Made by a program: the position numbers and the translations under genes. From contig JAMQCK010000028.1 of NCBI GenBank assembly GCA_024196135.1, forward strand, positions 1 to 64,000: a DNA stretch of 64,000 nt. The letters are read 5' to 3'. The notes under the pieces were generated by a model. That model was not told the origin of the DNA. It saw only the letters and a list, made by a program, of their open reading frames with translations, and did no database searches. Each line of letters opens with the position of its first letter. The first letter of the stretch is position 1. The DNA comes from Pleurotus ostreatus/Saccharomyces cerevisiae fusant. Taxonomy: Eukaryota; Opisthokonta. This document shows, one piece after another, positions 35,141 through 45,795 of the stretch.

Positions 35141-37471
35141 CCCGCATTGCGCAAAAACTCCGACTTACGCATCACGAAGATGCTCCTCCAGGAGCTTACA
35201 ACTGGCGAAGCACTTCTCACAGTGGGCGCACATGGCCTTCTCACCGCAATCACCGTGGAAGATAGGTATCCCCTTCTTCTTTGCGACCTCCGCACGCGCA
35301 AGCGCGGTATCGTCCTCTCCCAACAGCTCAAAGCGTGTGCCACGGTGCGTGTATGCCACCTGAGGGGCGCGGTCAGACCCATACAATGATACATGGCTCG
35401 AGGCTACTAGTGCGAGGACATACCATGTTGCGCCAGCTCCTGACCAACCCGCGCCAACCTCTCTCTGGGTCCACATACCAGGGATCGCGCTTGTCCATGT
35501 CCTCCCCAGTCGCGCGCAGGGGATCCAAACCGGCCAGCGTGACCGCCTTCTTCGCGATGTAATGGCACGATGGGATAAGGCGCTCCGCCGACCACGGCCT
35601 GTGCCCACACAGAGCGTGCACCTCGCCCTTCTGCTTGTCCTTCTCCGACACATAGACCTTCGTCATTGTGTCGTCGACAAGCAGCGATGGGTAGTGGAGT
35701 TCGCGGCTGTAGTTCTTGATACCAAACGCGGTCGCGGCGAGCTTGAGGTCCGCCCTCGTCGCGCGCTTCTTGCGCCGCGCCGTGTTGAGGACCTGGACGA
35801 GGGCGGTCTCGCACCGCCGGAGCCAGTCGTCGAAGAAGGACTTGGGTATCGTGTCGAGAACGGCGCGGATGTCAGCCTTGGTGAGTTCCTGATCCCATGG
35901 TGTGCCCTCGATGATGCGGCTCACTTCCTCGTGGATTGCGATGTCGCCGACATTCGGGAGGATCGCGTCGAGCGGCTGCGCCAGGCGGTATTCGTTGTAG
36001 ACATCGACGAGGAGGCGGTACCGGACACCCCGTGTCTCGCGCTTCTCGTTCTCAAGCCGCTTCGTCCTCACCTCTTCCATGTAATCGACGAGCTCGTCCT
36101 TGATCTGAAGCCACACTGCAAAAGGATGAGCTCGGCGCGAAAAGCAGGGGACAGTGCGACGCACTCTTCTCTGTCAACTTCTGCGACTTGCGAACGTGCT
36201 TGTATTTGCCGAATTTCGCGAGCCCGAGTTTCTCGATCTCGTCGCCCCATCCAAGGGCAGTCATGCGTCGCACGATGCTGCGAAGACTTGAGCACAGAAG
36301 GAGAAACAAGCGATACAGGATCTTACTCGGCCTGTCTGAAATCACGAACGTGCTCGAGCTCGTCGCCTCGTTCTTTCTCGCGAGCGTCCTTCCAGCTTTC
36401 GCATAGCTCGGCGTGCTGTCGATGATAAGTGAGAGGGTAGTTGAAGGAAGCGGCAGCTTGACTCACCTGCACCTTGGCTCTGTACTGCTTCGATCTCTCG
36501 GCGAACCACGCCGAGGTCTCTTGCCACCCCCAGGCCTTGTCCTTCGCATCGCGTGCGTAGTCGTACGCGAGCTGCTTGACCGTATTGACGGGATAAAGTC
36601 GCTCCATGCCACGGTTGCCTTTACCGGACTGAGTACATAGTAGTATTTGAGATGAAGACTCACTAGAGCGAACGGTAACCACCGGGAGGCATTCTGCACG
36701 GTATGGTATGCTAACATAACTGCCAGCCAGGCGACTGAAGGTCTGATCGCGAGTCCTTTCGGTAACGAACACGTCACTGGAGTGTGTCAGTCCGTTGCAT
36801 CAAATTTAGGTTTCCTGGAAGTCCTACTTGTCGCTCAGACATTTCTTGCAAGCCCTCACGCGTGCGGTCCAGATAATGTTGGTGACGCCGCTCGGCGCAT
36901 TACAGAACTGTGTCGCAACATTGTCAGCTGCAAGGACACGAAGTACGCCACTGACTCACGTGGCATATCCTATCGTATGCGAGGCTGACGAATTGGGGAA
37001 TGGTCAAGTCATCTGGGACTGGCGGCAGATCTTCTGCATATGCGGCATAACCGTCCTTCCATAGCCAGGCCGACGACCGGTTCATCAGCAGACTTCGAAA
37101 AGCCTTCGTCGTGCGAGCGAGGTGAAGCAGGTCCGAGGGATGAAGGGAGCGGAATATCTGCGCGAAAGGCCGTCAGGAGTGACGTGAAGCGCCGGCCTTG
37201 TCGTGCATACCTCGTATAGGATATCCATGGGCATATCGGGGAGCGCAGAAAGCTTCCCACGCTTGCGAGGTTTCAGAACCTTGGTCTCATTCGTACTGGC
37301 CTTCGTTTTTCGGCGTTTGCGCGCAGGAGGCTTGGGCGTTACTCCGTCGTCTTCTGAACCTGATCCCTCGTGTTGGAACGATGCGGTGACTTTGTTGTAT
37401 TCGTCGGTGACTGCGTCTTTCTCCATAGGTACCTTGTGGGCGGGCTTGGAGAGCCTTGATGATCTCCTCAT
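35002..37471 (-). CDS. F-box protein with zinc ribbon and C-terminal C2H2 finger
   Basis: The start is MRRSSRLSKPAHK at 37471; an upstream in-frame extension lacks a better ATG. The basic region KPPARKRRKTK precedes the F-box MPMDILYE, intron at 37210, IFRSLHPSDLLHLARTTK. The ribbon is C-H-F-C split by an intron, then CKKC after 17 residues. Next are a helical exon (HAELCESWKDAREKERGDEL), VRRMTALGWGDEIEKL, and a long exon opening WLQIKDELVDYMEEVRTKR and continuing to DPWYVDPERGWRGLV. The final exons give CAHCEKCFASCKLLEEHLRD, then AHQ, so the spacing is again C-x2-C and H-x4-H, and end KDFVMGLFYN...SATEKTST. It is convergent with the broken tfc4 copy, with stops about 70 bp apart. The 3' end is inside the inverted duplication. 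Confidence 0.82.
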
Positions 37472-37805
37472 TGTCTTGGTGGTGGCAAAGTGGTGGTGGT
37501 TGGTGGTCGAGGTCAAGTCACGGTGGCGTCGGAAGCGCCGATCGGAACTCGGCACGGCACGCCTGAGTCACGCCGAGTCGCGGTACCGTGATCGCGTGGA
37601 GCGTGGCAATATCTCCACTGCCGTTTCCATGTTTCCTCCGTCGGTCGGATATCCGATCATCATCGATGAGCCTCACACCTTTAGGACACCACCCATACTC
37701 ACCGTGCGACTCGTCGAGATCTTCAATGACTCTAGTATTCTATCATCCGTCGTTCTCGTCTGGTAGATACAATGATGACATTAATTTTACAACAGACTAC
37801 TATCC
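37472..37805. other. short intergenic region
   Basis: This is the promoter side of the F-box gene and the 3' side of the next gene. It contains a GGTGGT-rich stretch (37480-37500) and a near-palindromic GAGTCACGCC/GGCACGCC patch. No gene is supported. Confidence 0.35.
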
Positions 37806-39047
37806 TCAAGCCTCCTGCAGGACCCAATCATGGAAGGGAACAATGACCCCATGGTCTTTGTTCAGTCGGCAGTCACACCGAACCCCATCCGATTCCCTGA
37901 AAGGTCCTACCAGCGAGATAACGGGATCATCGCTACCAGTCAGCGGAATCAGCTTGAACACCACCACTGTATCCCCGCTCCACACGGTCTCCAAGTATCC
38001 GCTCCAGGTCGAGTGGTACGACTTGAGCTTGAGCCGATCCCCGTTGAGCGTCGCAAGCCCGACGATGCCGCCCTCGGGGCCGGGCTCAAACGTCCACTGC
38101 CCCGCGTCGCCGTCCTCAGACCCATAGCCAACCGCACCATTCGAACTGTCATGGACGAGCCACGCGTTGCGCGAGCGGCGACTCCTGAGCCGGTACCACC
38201 CCCCGATCGTCCACCCGTCGTCGTACGCGGGCTTCAACAGCTGCAACGCGGGCGGGTAGTTGTCGTACACGGCGTCCGTGAGCCCGCGCAGACGCTTCTC
38301 CCACTCGTCGGACCAGGAGTCAGCCTGCGGCTTGTCTGCGGCGGCGCGGGTGGGTTAGCGGAGGGTCGTGCGCATGGGCGGGCGGATGAGGGAAGGTCCA
38401 CGCACCTTTGGTGGTCATGATCAGGAGGATGAGGCCGTTGCGGATGAGCTCGAAGGTGGCGGCGAGTTTCGTGTCCAGTTCCTCGACGTAGGTGCAGACG
38501 GTATATTCCGCGTCCTTGATATTAGAGAGGTGCTTGTAGGCGTTGTTGTGCCATACGTCAATGAGCTTGCGCCCGCCGCCGATGCCGGTATTACCGCTGA
38601 GCCCGTTGTAGAGGTTGCTCAGAGCGTAATGCACGCCCGTGTTTGCGTGGCCGATGTCGCTCACGAAGCGGTCGAGCTCCGAGCGGTCACTAAAGAGCAG
38701 CTGAGTTAAGGAAAGAGAAATGAATTATCGGACCAGACTCACCCGCGGTCGGCAATGGCCAATTTTTCCTTCAGCTGGATAGTCCAGTCCATGATGTGCT
38801 GTGACGCTTCGTAGATGCGACCCTCGAGCGCGAGCGTCTCGATAGTGCGCCTCACTTCGTCCTGCTGCTCGATAAGGAAGTCGACCTTGTCAGCCGCATC
38901 GCCAAACAGCGCGTCCTTGATCGCGTCGAAGAGGTACGAGGCTGCCTTGTCCGCAATCCAGGCAATGATAGCGGATGCCATGGATGTCGCTTTAGGCGTT
39001 TTAGGCGAGGCTTCCTGTGAGCGCGTCGTATCCGCTGGATCTTGCAT
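37806..39047 (-). CDS. helical-bundle plus beta-rich two-domain protein, function unknown
   Basis: Three exons: 39047-38743, 38700-38406 and 38335-37806. The start is MQDPADTTRSQEA. Residues of about 25-200 are predicted helical with an amphipathic or hydrophobic stretch (MASAIIAWIADKAASYLFDA, LALEGRIYEASQHIMDW, ELIRNGLILLIMTT). Residues of about 215-360 form a beta-rich domain with repeated aromatic/Gly turns (WTIGGWYRLRSRRSRNAW, GQWTFEPGPEGGIVGL, DTVVVFKLIPL). This resembles a beta-trefoil or lectin-like fold. A helical head joined to a carbohydrate-binding-type tail is seen in some fungal fruiting-body lectins and pore-forming proteins, but no signature residues prove either. There is no signal peptide, so it is probably cytoplasmic. 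Function is inference. Confidence 0.6.
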
Positions 39048-39980
39048 GCGCACCGTTGCTGTCGCAGGGGAATAAGAAGGCAGCAAGGCGGTCCGAGGGA
39101 GCACCTGCTTATAAGCTCGGGAATTGCAGGTGATGTCTTTCTGCTCTCTGTCGCCGACGATGAACTCACGCTGACATCCGACGACGCTGCTGTCCGCCTC
39201 ACGACGTGCATTATGCTGTCCACTTGCGTTATGGAAGCTTGCGCGGCGTTAGATGTGCACGTACAGCCATCCTGATCAGCTCTAACGAGCGCACCTTTTG
39301 CTTCACATCGTTTTCCGTGTGATTGAATTCTTCACAAGTCAACGCGCGTCCTCGGAAACGCCGTCCTCCGCTGTTTCTGGTGGGTGCCACGTACCGTCAT
39401 CCTCCTGGTCCACTGCCGCCAGTCTTCTGTTTACTCTCCTAACCACCAAAACCTAGACCGGAGTGATCTGTCCAGTCTTGAGCGCGATGAAGTGACTGGC
39501 GTAAGTGGCAGCGGACGACGATGGCGGCGAGAGGCGGAGGAAGTGATTAATGGGGATTTCCGGAGATGGCTGACGGCTCAGGCCCCACGTAGCACGTGTT
39601 CTCTCGGTTCCGAATGTTCAACTCTTGCGCTGGTACATCGCTGAAATTTTCCGCGCCGTCGGTCGAATGAGCAAAAGACGTCGTCGTGTAGGACCAAGAG
39701 TCTGTATATGCCCATGCAAGATTAAGATCAGCTGCGACAAAGCAAATAACGGCAGGATGAGCGCAGTGGTGCGGAAGCGGCGACGATACAGCGTAAACAG
39801 CAATTAAATCAGCATCGTCAAGTTGTAGATGACGTCTGTAAGTCATAAGTAGAAGCACTCAACGAGCGTCAACCGCATCTACAAGCAGCCCGAGGTCTCT
39901 AAGCTATGCAGCCTCAGCCTTCGCTGCCGGCGCACTTCCAGCAGCCAAGGGTTGTCCGTATACTGGTCTCGCTTCAAAGA
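39048..39980. other. intergenic region
   Basis: About 930 bp between the two minus-strand genes. Open frames here are short and inconsistent between strands. I see nothing I can support as a gene or repeat. Confidence 0.4.
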
Positions 39981-41246
39981 CTATATATGCCCATTAGTAT
40001 TCATCCTGCGACAGTAACCCAGAAAACTCACATCCATGACTTTTGGGGGGAGCATGATCCGCGTCCCAATGCGCGTCCCATCGCGCAAGGTCCGCGGCCA
40101 GGACCTTCCCTCAAAGAACTCGACGAGCGCGTCTGAGTCTCCGATGTAATCACACGCCATAAACTCGAGTCTAGGGACAAGCATGCCGGGGTCGTTAGGA
40201 TCACGGATGGTCAGACCCTGCAAAAGCGGCCGCGACGCGGGGAAAACCCCGAGACTCAGAGCTACAAGGTTGGGCGTGCGTGCGAGGCATTGGAGTAGAA
40301 TGCCGTGGTCTATGGGCGTGAATATCACGAGGTTTTGCAAAGATATGCCGGCCGCGGGCACGCGAGTCAGAAAGCCCAAAAGCACGTCCGGCGTGTCCGG
40401 AGGCGGAAATTCCATCTCCAGGAGCTCGAGGGCTGGCGGCGTGATCAGCTGCAGCACGGGCCATGAGCCGCTGCCTTTGAGGGTGAGTTTCCAGAGGGAG
40501 GGGAAAACGATGTGGCCACCAGCCGGCTCGGACATAGGGAGCTGGGGATCCCTGATTGCGATGCTGAGCCCTCTCAGGGTTTGGCGGCAGGGATGTAAGG
40601 ATTCAAATAAGGCGGGAAGGCTGTGGTTGTGGACACCGAACATCAATGATGTGAGGTTTTGCAGTGGCGGGAACGAGACCGTCAAGGGCCTCATGTTCGG
40701 GCATCTAACCTCAAGACACCACAACTGGGGCGCGTCCGCGAGAAATTGCAGCGAGAGGCGCTGCTCGCGCTCGCCTGCCCAATCCACATGGAATAGTGCT
40801 GCGCGTAGGAGTGGAGTGTCCACCGGCTTTATCTCCGAAAACAACGTGCACGTTCCACGCACGGCCAAAGACTCCCACCGCGATGCGTAGGGAGAGAGCG
40901 CAGATATAAATGGCAATAACACATCTGGCGGCGCGCTCCACGCGCCCGACACGCCCGACGCGAGCCGAAGTGGCAGGCTGCCAGAGCGGGGGAGATAGCG
41001 ACGCACAAAAGCATCGAGAGCGAGCGCGTCATGGACCCGATGTGGTGGTAGGATTGAGACCCAGAGGCGGGGCTCATCGTGAGCGACTGTTCTCCACCGC
41101 TTGCAGACGAGCGATACGACGCGATCAAGCGTGATCAGCGGGTTCTTGTAGCCGCGTTCGACAGAAAGAGAGGTCACTAGCCACAGAAAGATCTCCGCGA
41201 GAAGCTCGACGGGCAGGTGGTGGATGGAAGTTGTGGAGTTTTGCAT
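39981..41246 (-). CDS. F-box protein with leucine-rich C-terminus, single exon
   Basis: The start is MQNSTTSIHHLPVELLAEIF. The F-box occupies residues 9-60 and includes the hallmark LPVELLAEIF and VCKRWRTVAHDEPRLW. The remainder is an irregular leucine-rich pattern (FLADAPQLWCLEVRCPNM, FPPLQNLTSLMFG, FPSLWKLTLKGSGSWPVLQL, LLQCLARTPNLVALSLGVF), as in basidiomycete F-box/LRR proteins. It is intronless over about 420 codons, unlike most neighbours. The final 15 codons may hide a short intron (GTGAGT at about 40031). The paralogue at 42302 lies head-to-head about 1 kb away and shares ELLAEIF, VCKRWR and the LW motif. A role in SCF substrate binding is inferred. Confidence 0.8.
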   Translation of the reverse strand: MQNSTTSIHHLPVELLAEIFLWLVTSLSVERGYKNPLITLDRVVSLVCKRWRTVAHDEPRLWVSILPPHRVHDALALDAFVRRYLPRSGSLPLRLASGVSGAWSAPPDVLLPFISALSPYASRWESLAVRGTCTLFSEIKPVDTPLLRAALFHVDWAGEREQRLSLQFLADAPQLWCLEVRCPNMRPLTVSFPPLQNLTSLMFGVHNHSLPALFESLHPCRQTLRGLSIAIRDPQLPMSEPAGGHIVFPSLWKLTLKGSGSWPVLQLITPPALELLEMEFPPPDTPDVLLGFLTRVPAAGISLQNLVIFTPIDHGILLQCLARTPNLVALSLGVFPASRPLLQGLTIRDPNDPGMLVPRLEFMACDYIGDSDALVEFFEGRSWPRTLRDGTRIGTRIMLPPKVMDVSFLGYCRRMNTNGHI

Positions 41247-42301
41247 CGTTGAATCGACGTACAGGATCGGATGGGCAGAGTGGCGGGGAGACCAATGTGG
41301 GTGGCGAAGGTGAGCGTTGCAGACAAAATCCGCGACGGGGACAAGACGCTTTATGCGAGGGTCCAGTCATGGTCACATGCCTTTTGTGTGCGATGCCGCG
41401 TCAGCTCTTTGTCGTACGGTTTGATTTGACAAAGCCTACACACCCATCATGAGGCCGTGCGGAGAAGGGTTCGATGCACGGCGAGATATCGTGGTATCGT
41501 CATATACCCCTCGACCGGGGCTTCCTCATGGACAAGGCGAAGTGCGCGAGGTTCCAGCCGAGGAAGCAGTGCGCGAGTAAGCGACCTATGACGATTCAAG
41601 AGTATGAGGTAAGTAAGGAAGCGTATAAAGAGCCGTAAACGGTATCGAACGACGAGCGGATGGCAGTGGGCGATTCGACAGTAGGCACGTGCCTTCCATA
41701 GCCGAGCGGACGTATCTCCTGCTTGTCTTCCTTCGTTTCCAGATCGCCTGCAGCATCTCCTGCTTGCCTTCCTTCCCCATGCTGCCGGATGATGCGCCCG
41801 ATGGTCGACACGGCACCTACGCCTCGCAGTCGATATCGCATTGGCCGATCGTGTACGATATCGCATTGGCTGATCGTGAGAATCAAAGAGTCGAACGTTG
41901 AGAACGTGTCAGCCACGTGCCTCCTCACGCACGGGGACTCCTCGCGCACGCCGGAGACTCGTCACGCACGCCGGAGACTCGTCACGACTCGCCACCATCA
42001 TCGTTCATCGCAGCCGCCCGGCGCCGACTACTTATGGAAAGAGACAGCGAGAGCCGGGGCGAGGCTGAAAATCAGATGGCGCTAGCAAATTCAGCAGTCT
42101 GGCGGCAAGCCAAATCACAACTGCTCCGACACGGTCGATCGCAGGCGGCTTGAAAAGCAAGGCGTGTCGCTTGCACCGCTGGGTGAGAGAGCGCCTTCCC
42201 GACCTTTGGTGCTATCGCATCAAATTGACTAACGAGTCCGAGAGATTGCGACACCCATTCGCGGCAGGTCTGCCCGACTTGCTGATCGTGCGGGATCCCC
42301 C
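41247..42301. other. intergenic region between two F-box genes, with short repeats
   Basis: This is the shared upstream region of two divergent F-box genes. It contains a near-perfect 27-bp direct repeat around CGATATCGCATTGGC (about 41829-41880) and a 19-bp unit CACGCACGCCGGAGACTCGT repeated two to three times (about 41930-41985). I see no supported gene. Confidence 0.5.
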
Positions 42302-43504
42302 ATGCATCGGCTGCCCCCCGAGCTCCTTGCCGAGATCTTCCTGCACTTTTGCGAGCTGGTCGTCCGGACTGCACATCTCGCCGCCGCTACACCGACGCTC
42401 GAGAAGACCATCACCCGGGTGTGCAAGCGCTGGCGCCAGATCGCGTACGCAACACCCCAGCTATGGGTATACATAGTCGCGCCGAACCAGAACATCAAGG
42501 CATACCTTGATCGCTATGTTCCTCTCGCCAAGGACTGCCTCCTCGACGTGCACGGTCCCGGCGATGCCGGCGTGCTCCCATCTTTCGTGAGCGAGATTTG
42601 CCCTTACGCATCCCGGCTGCGTTCCATCTTCCTCTTTGGCACGGTCGCCGATTTCAACAGGCTCGAGCCCTACGACATGCCCAACCTCGACCACGCGCAG
42701 CTATCGCACGGCTTTGACTGGCACCTCGATCCTTCGGCGCGCATAACCTTCATCAAGGACATGCCGCGGCTCCGGTCGCTCTACATCCACCTCGGCAACC
42801 TGTCCCCCAACGTGATGCGGTTCCCGCCTCTGCCTGCGCTCACGACCTTGCGCCTCAATGTCGCGGGCGCCGTGTCCGAGCTTCTCCACCCCCTCCAGCG
42901 ATACCGCCACACGCTGATCACGCTCCGAGTCGATCTCTCCCCCGCCCCAGAGGGCGCGGCGCCGTCCGAGTCGGTCGAGCTGCCCGCGCTCCAAAACCTG
43001 CAACTCGACTCCGACGCCGTCCGATTGTTACAGCACATCACGGCCCCCGCGCTCGAGACACTGCGGTTCTCGGGCCGCGATGCGGACGTGCCGGAGCTGC
43101 TGCTCGAATATCTGCGGCGCGCGCCCTCGACCGCGACGCACCTGCGCGCGCTCGAGGTTGAGCACTATCGGGTGGAAAGGTGGCCGGAAGCGGCGCTCGC
43201 GGCGCTCGCAGAGTGCCTCGCCATCCTCGACGGGCTGGAGATCCTCCGCTTCCGATCCTTCCTGCCGCCCAGGGAGCTCCTGCAGCGCCTCACGGGCGGT
43301 GCGGACACGCTGCCGCTGCTCCCGAAGCTCAAGCTTGGGATATTCGGCAGGGAGCCGAGGGGTGGGGACAGGCCGTCGAAAGCGTACAAGGCGTTCGTGC
43401 GATCTCGCGCAACGGCCCGGTCGGTGGGCGGCATTGTGGTTCCGGCAGCGCTGATCACGGACAGCTATCTGCTCCGAGGAAAGCCGGTGCAATGCCCTCA
43501 CTAA
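42302..43504 (+). CDS. F-box protein with leucine-rich C-terminus, single exon
   Basis: The start is MHRLPPELLAEIFLHF. The F-box spans roughly residues 3-58 (VCKRWRQIAYATPQLWVYI). The C-terminal 300 residues show leucine-rich repeats (MPRLRSLYIHLGNL, FPPLPALTTLRLNV, LPALQNLQLDSDAVRLLQHI, LPLLPKLKLGIFG). About 400 codons without an intron and strongly GC-biased at third positions. Closely related to the gene at 39981-41246, to which it is divergent. It ends GKPVQCPH-stop at 43502-43504 and is followed at once by A-rich tandem repeats. It is probably an SCF receptor of unknown substrate. Confidence 0.8.
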   Translation: MHRLPPELLAEIFLHFCELVVRTAHLAAATPTLEKTITRVCKRWRQIAYATPQLWVYIVAPNQNIKAYLDRYVPLAKDCLLDVHGPGDAGVLPSFVSEICPYASRLRSIFLFGTVADFNRLEPYDMPNLDHAQLSHGFDWHLDPSARITFIKDMPRLRSLYIHLGNLSPNVMRFPPLPALTTLRLNVAGAVSELLHPLQRYRHTLITLRVDLSPAPEGAAPSESVELPALQNLQLDSDAVRLLQHITAPALETLRFSGRDADVPELLLEYLRRAPSTATHLRALEVEHYRVERWPEAALAALAECLAILDGLEILRFRSFLPPRELLQRLTGGADTLPLLPKLKLGIFGREPRGGDRPSKAYKAFVRSRATARSVGGIVVPAALITDSYLLRGKPVQCPH

Positions 43505-43510
43505 GACATC

Positions 43511-43608
43511 GAGACGCAAGGAAAAAAAGCCAGACGCAAGGGAAAAAAACCAGACGCAAGAGAAAAGCCAGACGCAAGGAAAAACCCCACTCAGACACAA
43601 GAAAAAAT
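43511..43608. repeat. A-rich tandem repeat, GACGCAAG plus A-run
   Basis: Five or six imperfect units of about 18 bp, each GACGCAAG followed by a run of A and CCA, lie directly after the F-box stop codon. Confidence 0.8.
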
Positions 43609-43779
43609 GGCACTCACCTCCCGCACGATGTCGATGGCCGCGCGAGAACGGCGGCGACGATGGGAGCGAGGGAGATAGCAGCGAAGAGGGAGATGATGAT
43701 GGCAGCGACGAGGGCGGCGATGTTGCGTCGGGTGTCTGAAGAACATAGCAGCGGCGTGCACTTTGGATCGTGAGAGAGA

Positions 43780-43867
43780 GACGACGGGCGATGATGAGAG
43801 TGCGAGACGGCGGGCGATGATGAGAGTGCGAGACGGCGGGCGATGATGAGAGTGCGAGACGGCGGGC
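43780..43867. repeat. 26-bp tandem repeat, 3.4 copies
   Basis: The unit begins GACGGCGGGCGATGATGAGA and is repeated nearly perfectly at 43780, 43806 and 43832, with a partial fourth copy. Confidence 0.9.
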
Positions 43868-43873
43868 GAGCAT

Positions 43874-44135
43874 CGATGGCGAAGGTGCGTACCCGAGGTC
43901 AGGCGTGTGAGGGCGTGCGGGTCAGGCGCGTGGGGGCGTGCAGGTCTGGCGAGTCGTTTGTCGGGAGGCGGCAAAGCAACGGCAAGGTCGATAGCCGGGG
44001 CAGGCTCTCGCTCTCACCGACATATATACGCACGCAGGGCTCTCTTTTTTCGACGACGGGGACGAGTTGAGGACGAGCGCGGCCAGTCATAAGGTGACCA
44101 CTGCGAGCGATTGGCACTACCGACGCAATGACGAG
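43874..44135. repeat. dispersed direct repeat, copy 1
   Basis: Shares long blocks, in the same order and strand, with 48100-48355: GCGTACCCGAGGTCAGGCGTG, then CGTCGGGAGRCGGCAA, GATAGCCGG, TCTCACC, AGTCATAAG, CCACTGCGARCGAT and CACTACCGACGCAA. Intervening bases differ. This is a diverged dispersed element of about 250 bp. Confidence 0.75.
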
Positions 44136-44253
44136 ACTAGGCTCGGTCGGCTGACGAGACTAGGCTTCGCCAGCAACGACATCTGACTTTCTCTCGCGAT
44201 GCGACGGCGCTGGGTATAATTACTCCCAATGAGGAAGATACAGATATAAGAAG

Positions 44254-44314
44254 TGTACAGGGGAGATTAAATGTGCAGGGGAGATTAAATGTACAGGGGA
44301 GATTAGATGTACAG
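44254..44314. repeat. 18-bp tandem repeat, 3.4 copies
   Basis: The unit TGTACAGGGGAGATTAAA is repeated three times plus TGTACAG, with single-base changes. Confidence 0.9.
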
Positions 44315-44396
44315 AATCGAGCGCTAAGCGCAGGCAAGTCAGCGTCAGAGTCGGTTTTCGTAATCAAGTTCCTGTAGTTAGCGCTCTTTGGCGGCG

Positions 44397-45144
44397 CTAT
44401 TCGTCCCCAAGAACATGCATCTCGTGTTCTTCGGCGGCCTCTATCGTCATCGTCGCGCTAGTGTCCGCATCGCCTCCCGCGCTTGACGTCCCTCCTTCCG
44501 CGCTCGGTGTCTCACCCTCTGCACTGGACATCTCGCCCTTCGCACTCATCATCTCGTCCTCCGCCCTCGGCGTGTCTCCTTCACCACTCGCCCGCGAGTG
44601 CTGAATCGTCCGTGCCAGGTCCTAAAAAACAGTTGAACAATCCCTCTATCCCCGAGTGACGAGCACTGATGCCCACGTTGATATCCTCCGAGAGGCTGTG
44701 GTAGCGGTACAGCAGCCATAGGGTCGCACAAGCCCAAGGCAGCACGCTGAAGGTGGCAGGGAATGACAAATATCCGGCGGACGGGCCCCATATAGCGCGC
44801 GCTATCTCCTCCCTCCGGGCCGACAACGTGGCGAGTCTGGGCGGTCGGGTTAGTTGCGCTGATCGTTTAGCTTGCAGGATAGGGCACCTGCACTGGATCT
44901 CTGCGTACGCCGCGCTCTCGCCCCGTTCCATGGCATCAGCCAGGAGGGAAGTAACTTTCTCATGTGCATTGTCGCAGTGGTGCATCGTCGCTGACGGCGC
45001 CAACATATGACACATGAGGGCGACAATGACAACGGCGACTATAGATATTATAATGTAGCGTGCGACGTTGGGGATGTCGCTGAGAGTGCACGCCTGCAGG
45101 ATGTCGACAAGGAGCCGGAGTATGCCCAGAAGCAAAGCACCCAT
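44397..45144 (-). CDS. small membrane protein with acidic repeat tail
   Basis: The start is MGALLLGILRLLVDIL at 45144. Three hydrophobic segments are visible: residues 1-16, VARYIIISIVAVVIVALMC, and SVLPWACATLWLLYRY. Reading through gives 187 codons, but two 51-52 bp introns fit better: one removes a Pro/Arg-rich stretch (donor near 44889), and one with acceptor TTTTTTAG near 44625 joins to a last exon encoding DLARTIQHSRASGEGD. With that exon the protein ends in a Ser/Glu/Gly/Thr-rich tail of loosely repeated units (EMSSAEGET, PSAEGG, TSSAGGD) and stops at 44397. No family is recognised; similar small three-span proteins of unknown role are common in agaricomycetes. The exon choice is inferred. 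Confidence 0.55.
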
Positions 45145-45183
45145 GAAGAAATTAACTAATTGAGTCGATGTGCCAGTGGGGGG

Positions 45184-45795
45184 TTAGCAGAATGTGTGCG
45201 TCGAGTTCTCGCAGCAATATAGCACCGATCCGACCTTTGACGGGGCTCCGATACCCTTGCGTTTGTCTTGTTCTAAGTATAGGCATAGGCCGTTTCGAGT
45301 AGCGTCCACGCTCAGTGACAAGGCAGCTTGATAACAGGCGATTCCTGGCACAGGAATACTCATCCTTGTCTGGCGTGCACGTCGCACAAGAATGGGTATC
45401 GAAGACGAGGTTTCGTAACTTGAGCCGAGGAGAAGCTGCGGGATGAAGTACAACTGTCAGCGAAGCGTGCAAGAACAATAACGAGTACGTGCCGCGCACC
45501 GTCTCCAAGAGGTCTGGCGGCCATGAAGTACGCACCTCGCCGTGCACTCGTCTGGCTTGTTCCCCGTCCGGATCCTTCCCAGAGCGTCTAACGCTCTCTA
45601 ATATGAATAGCGGACTCTGGCATTCTCGGTGCGGTCCTGCCTTGGCGATGTGCGCGGGAGGTCCGTCCAATAGGTACGAGGTGCCAGGCGGAGAGAAGAC
45701 GGGCGGTACGCAGATAGAGACTTGTGTACAGGACAAGGTCTCCGGGACCCATTGCAGCAGCGCGAGGAAGATCTGGCTTTCATTTCCGCTACCAT
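45184..45795 (-). CDS. possible small hypothetical gene
   Basis: Weak call. From an ATG at 45795, two alternating frames remain open. An intron between about 45533 and 45440 would join an N-terminal part (SPLFILESVRRSGK) to LLLGSSYETSSSIPILVRRA and end VLYCCENSTHTFC at 45184. No domain is recognised. It might instead be 5' exons of the membrane-protein gene at 44397-45144, which starts 40 bp further on. Confidence 0.28.

Noticed and set aside
43780..43867. Telomere or subtelomere repeat
   Set aside because: The unit does not resemble the fungal telomere repeat TTAGGG, and the array is short and internal.
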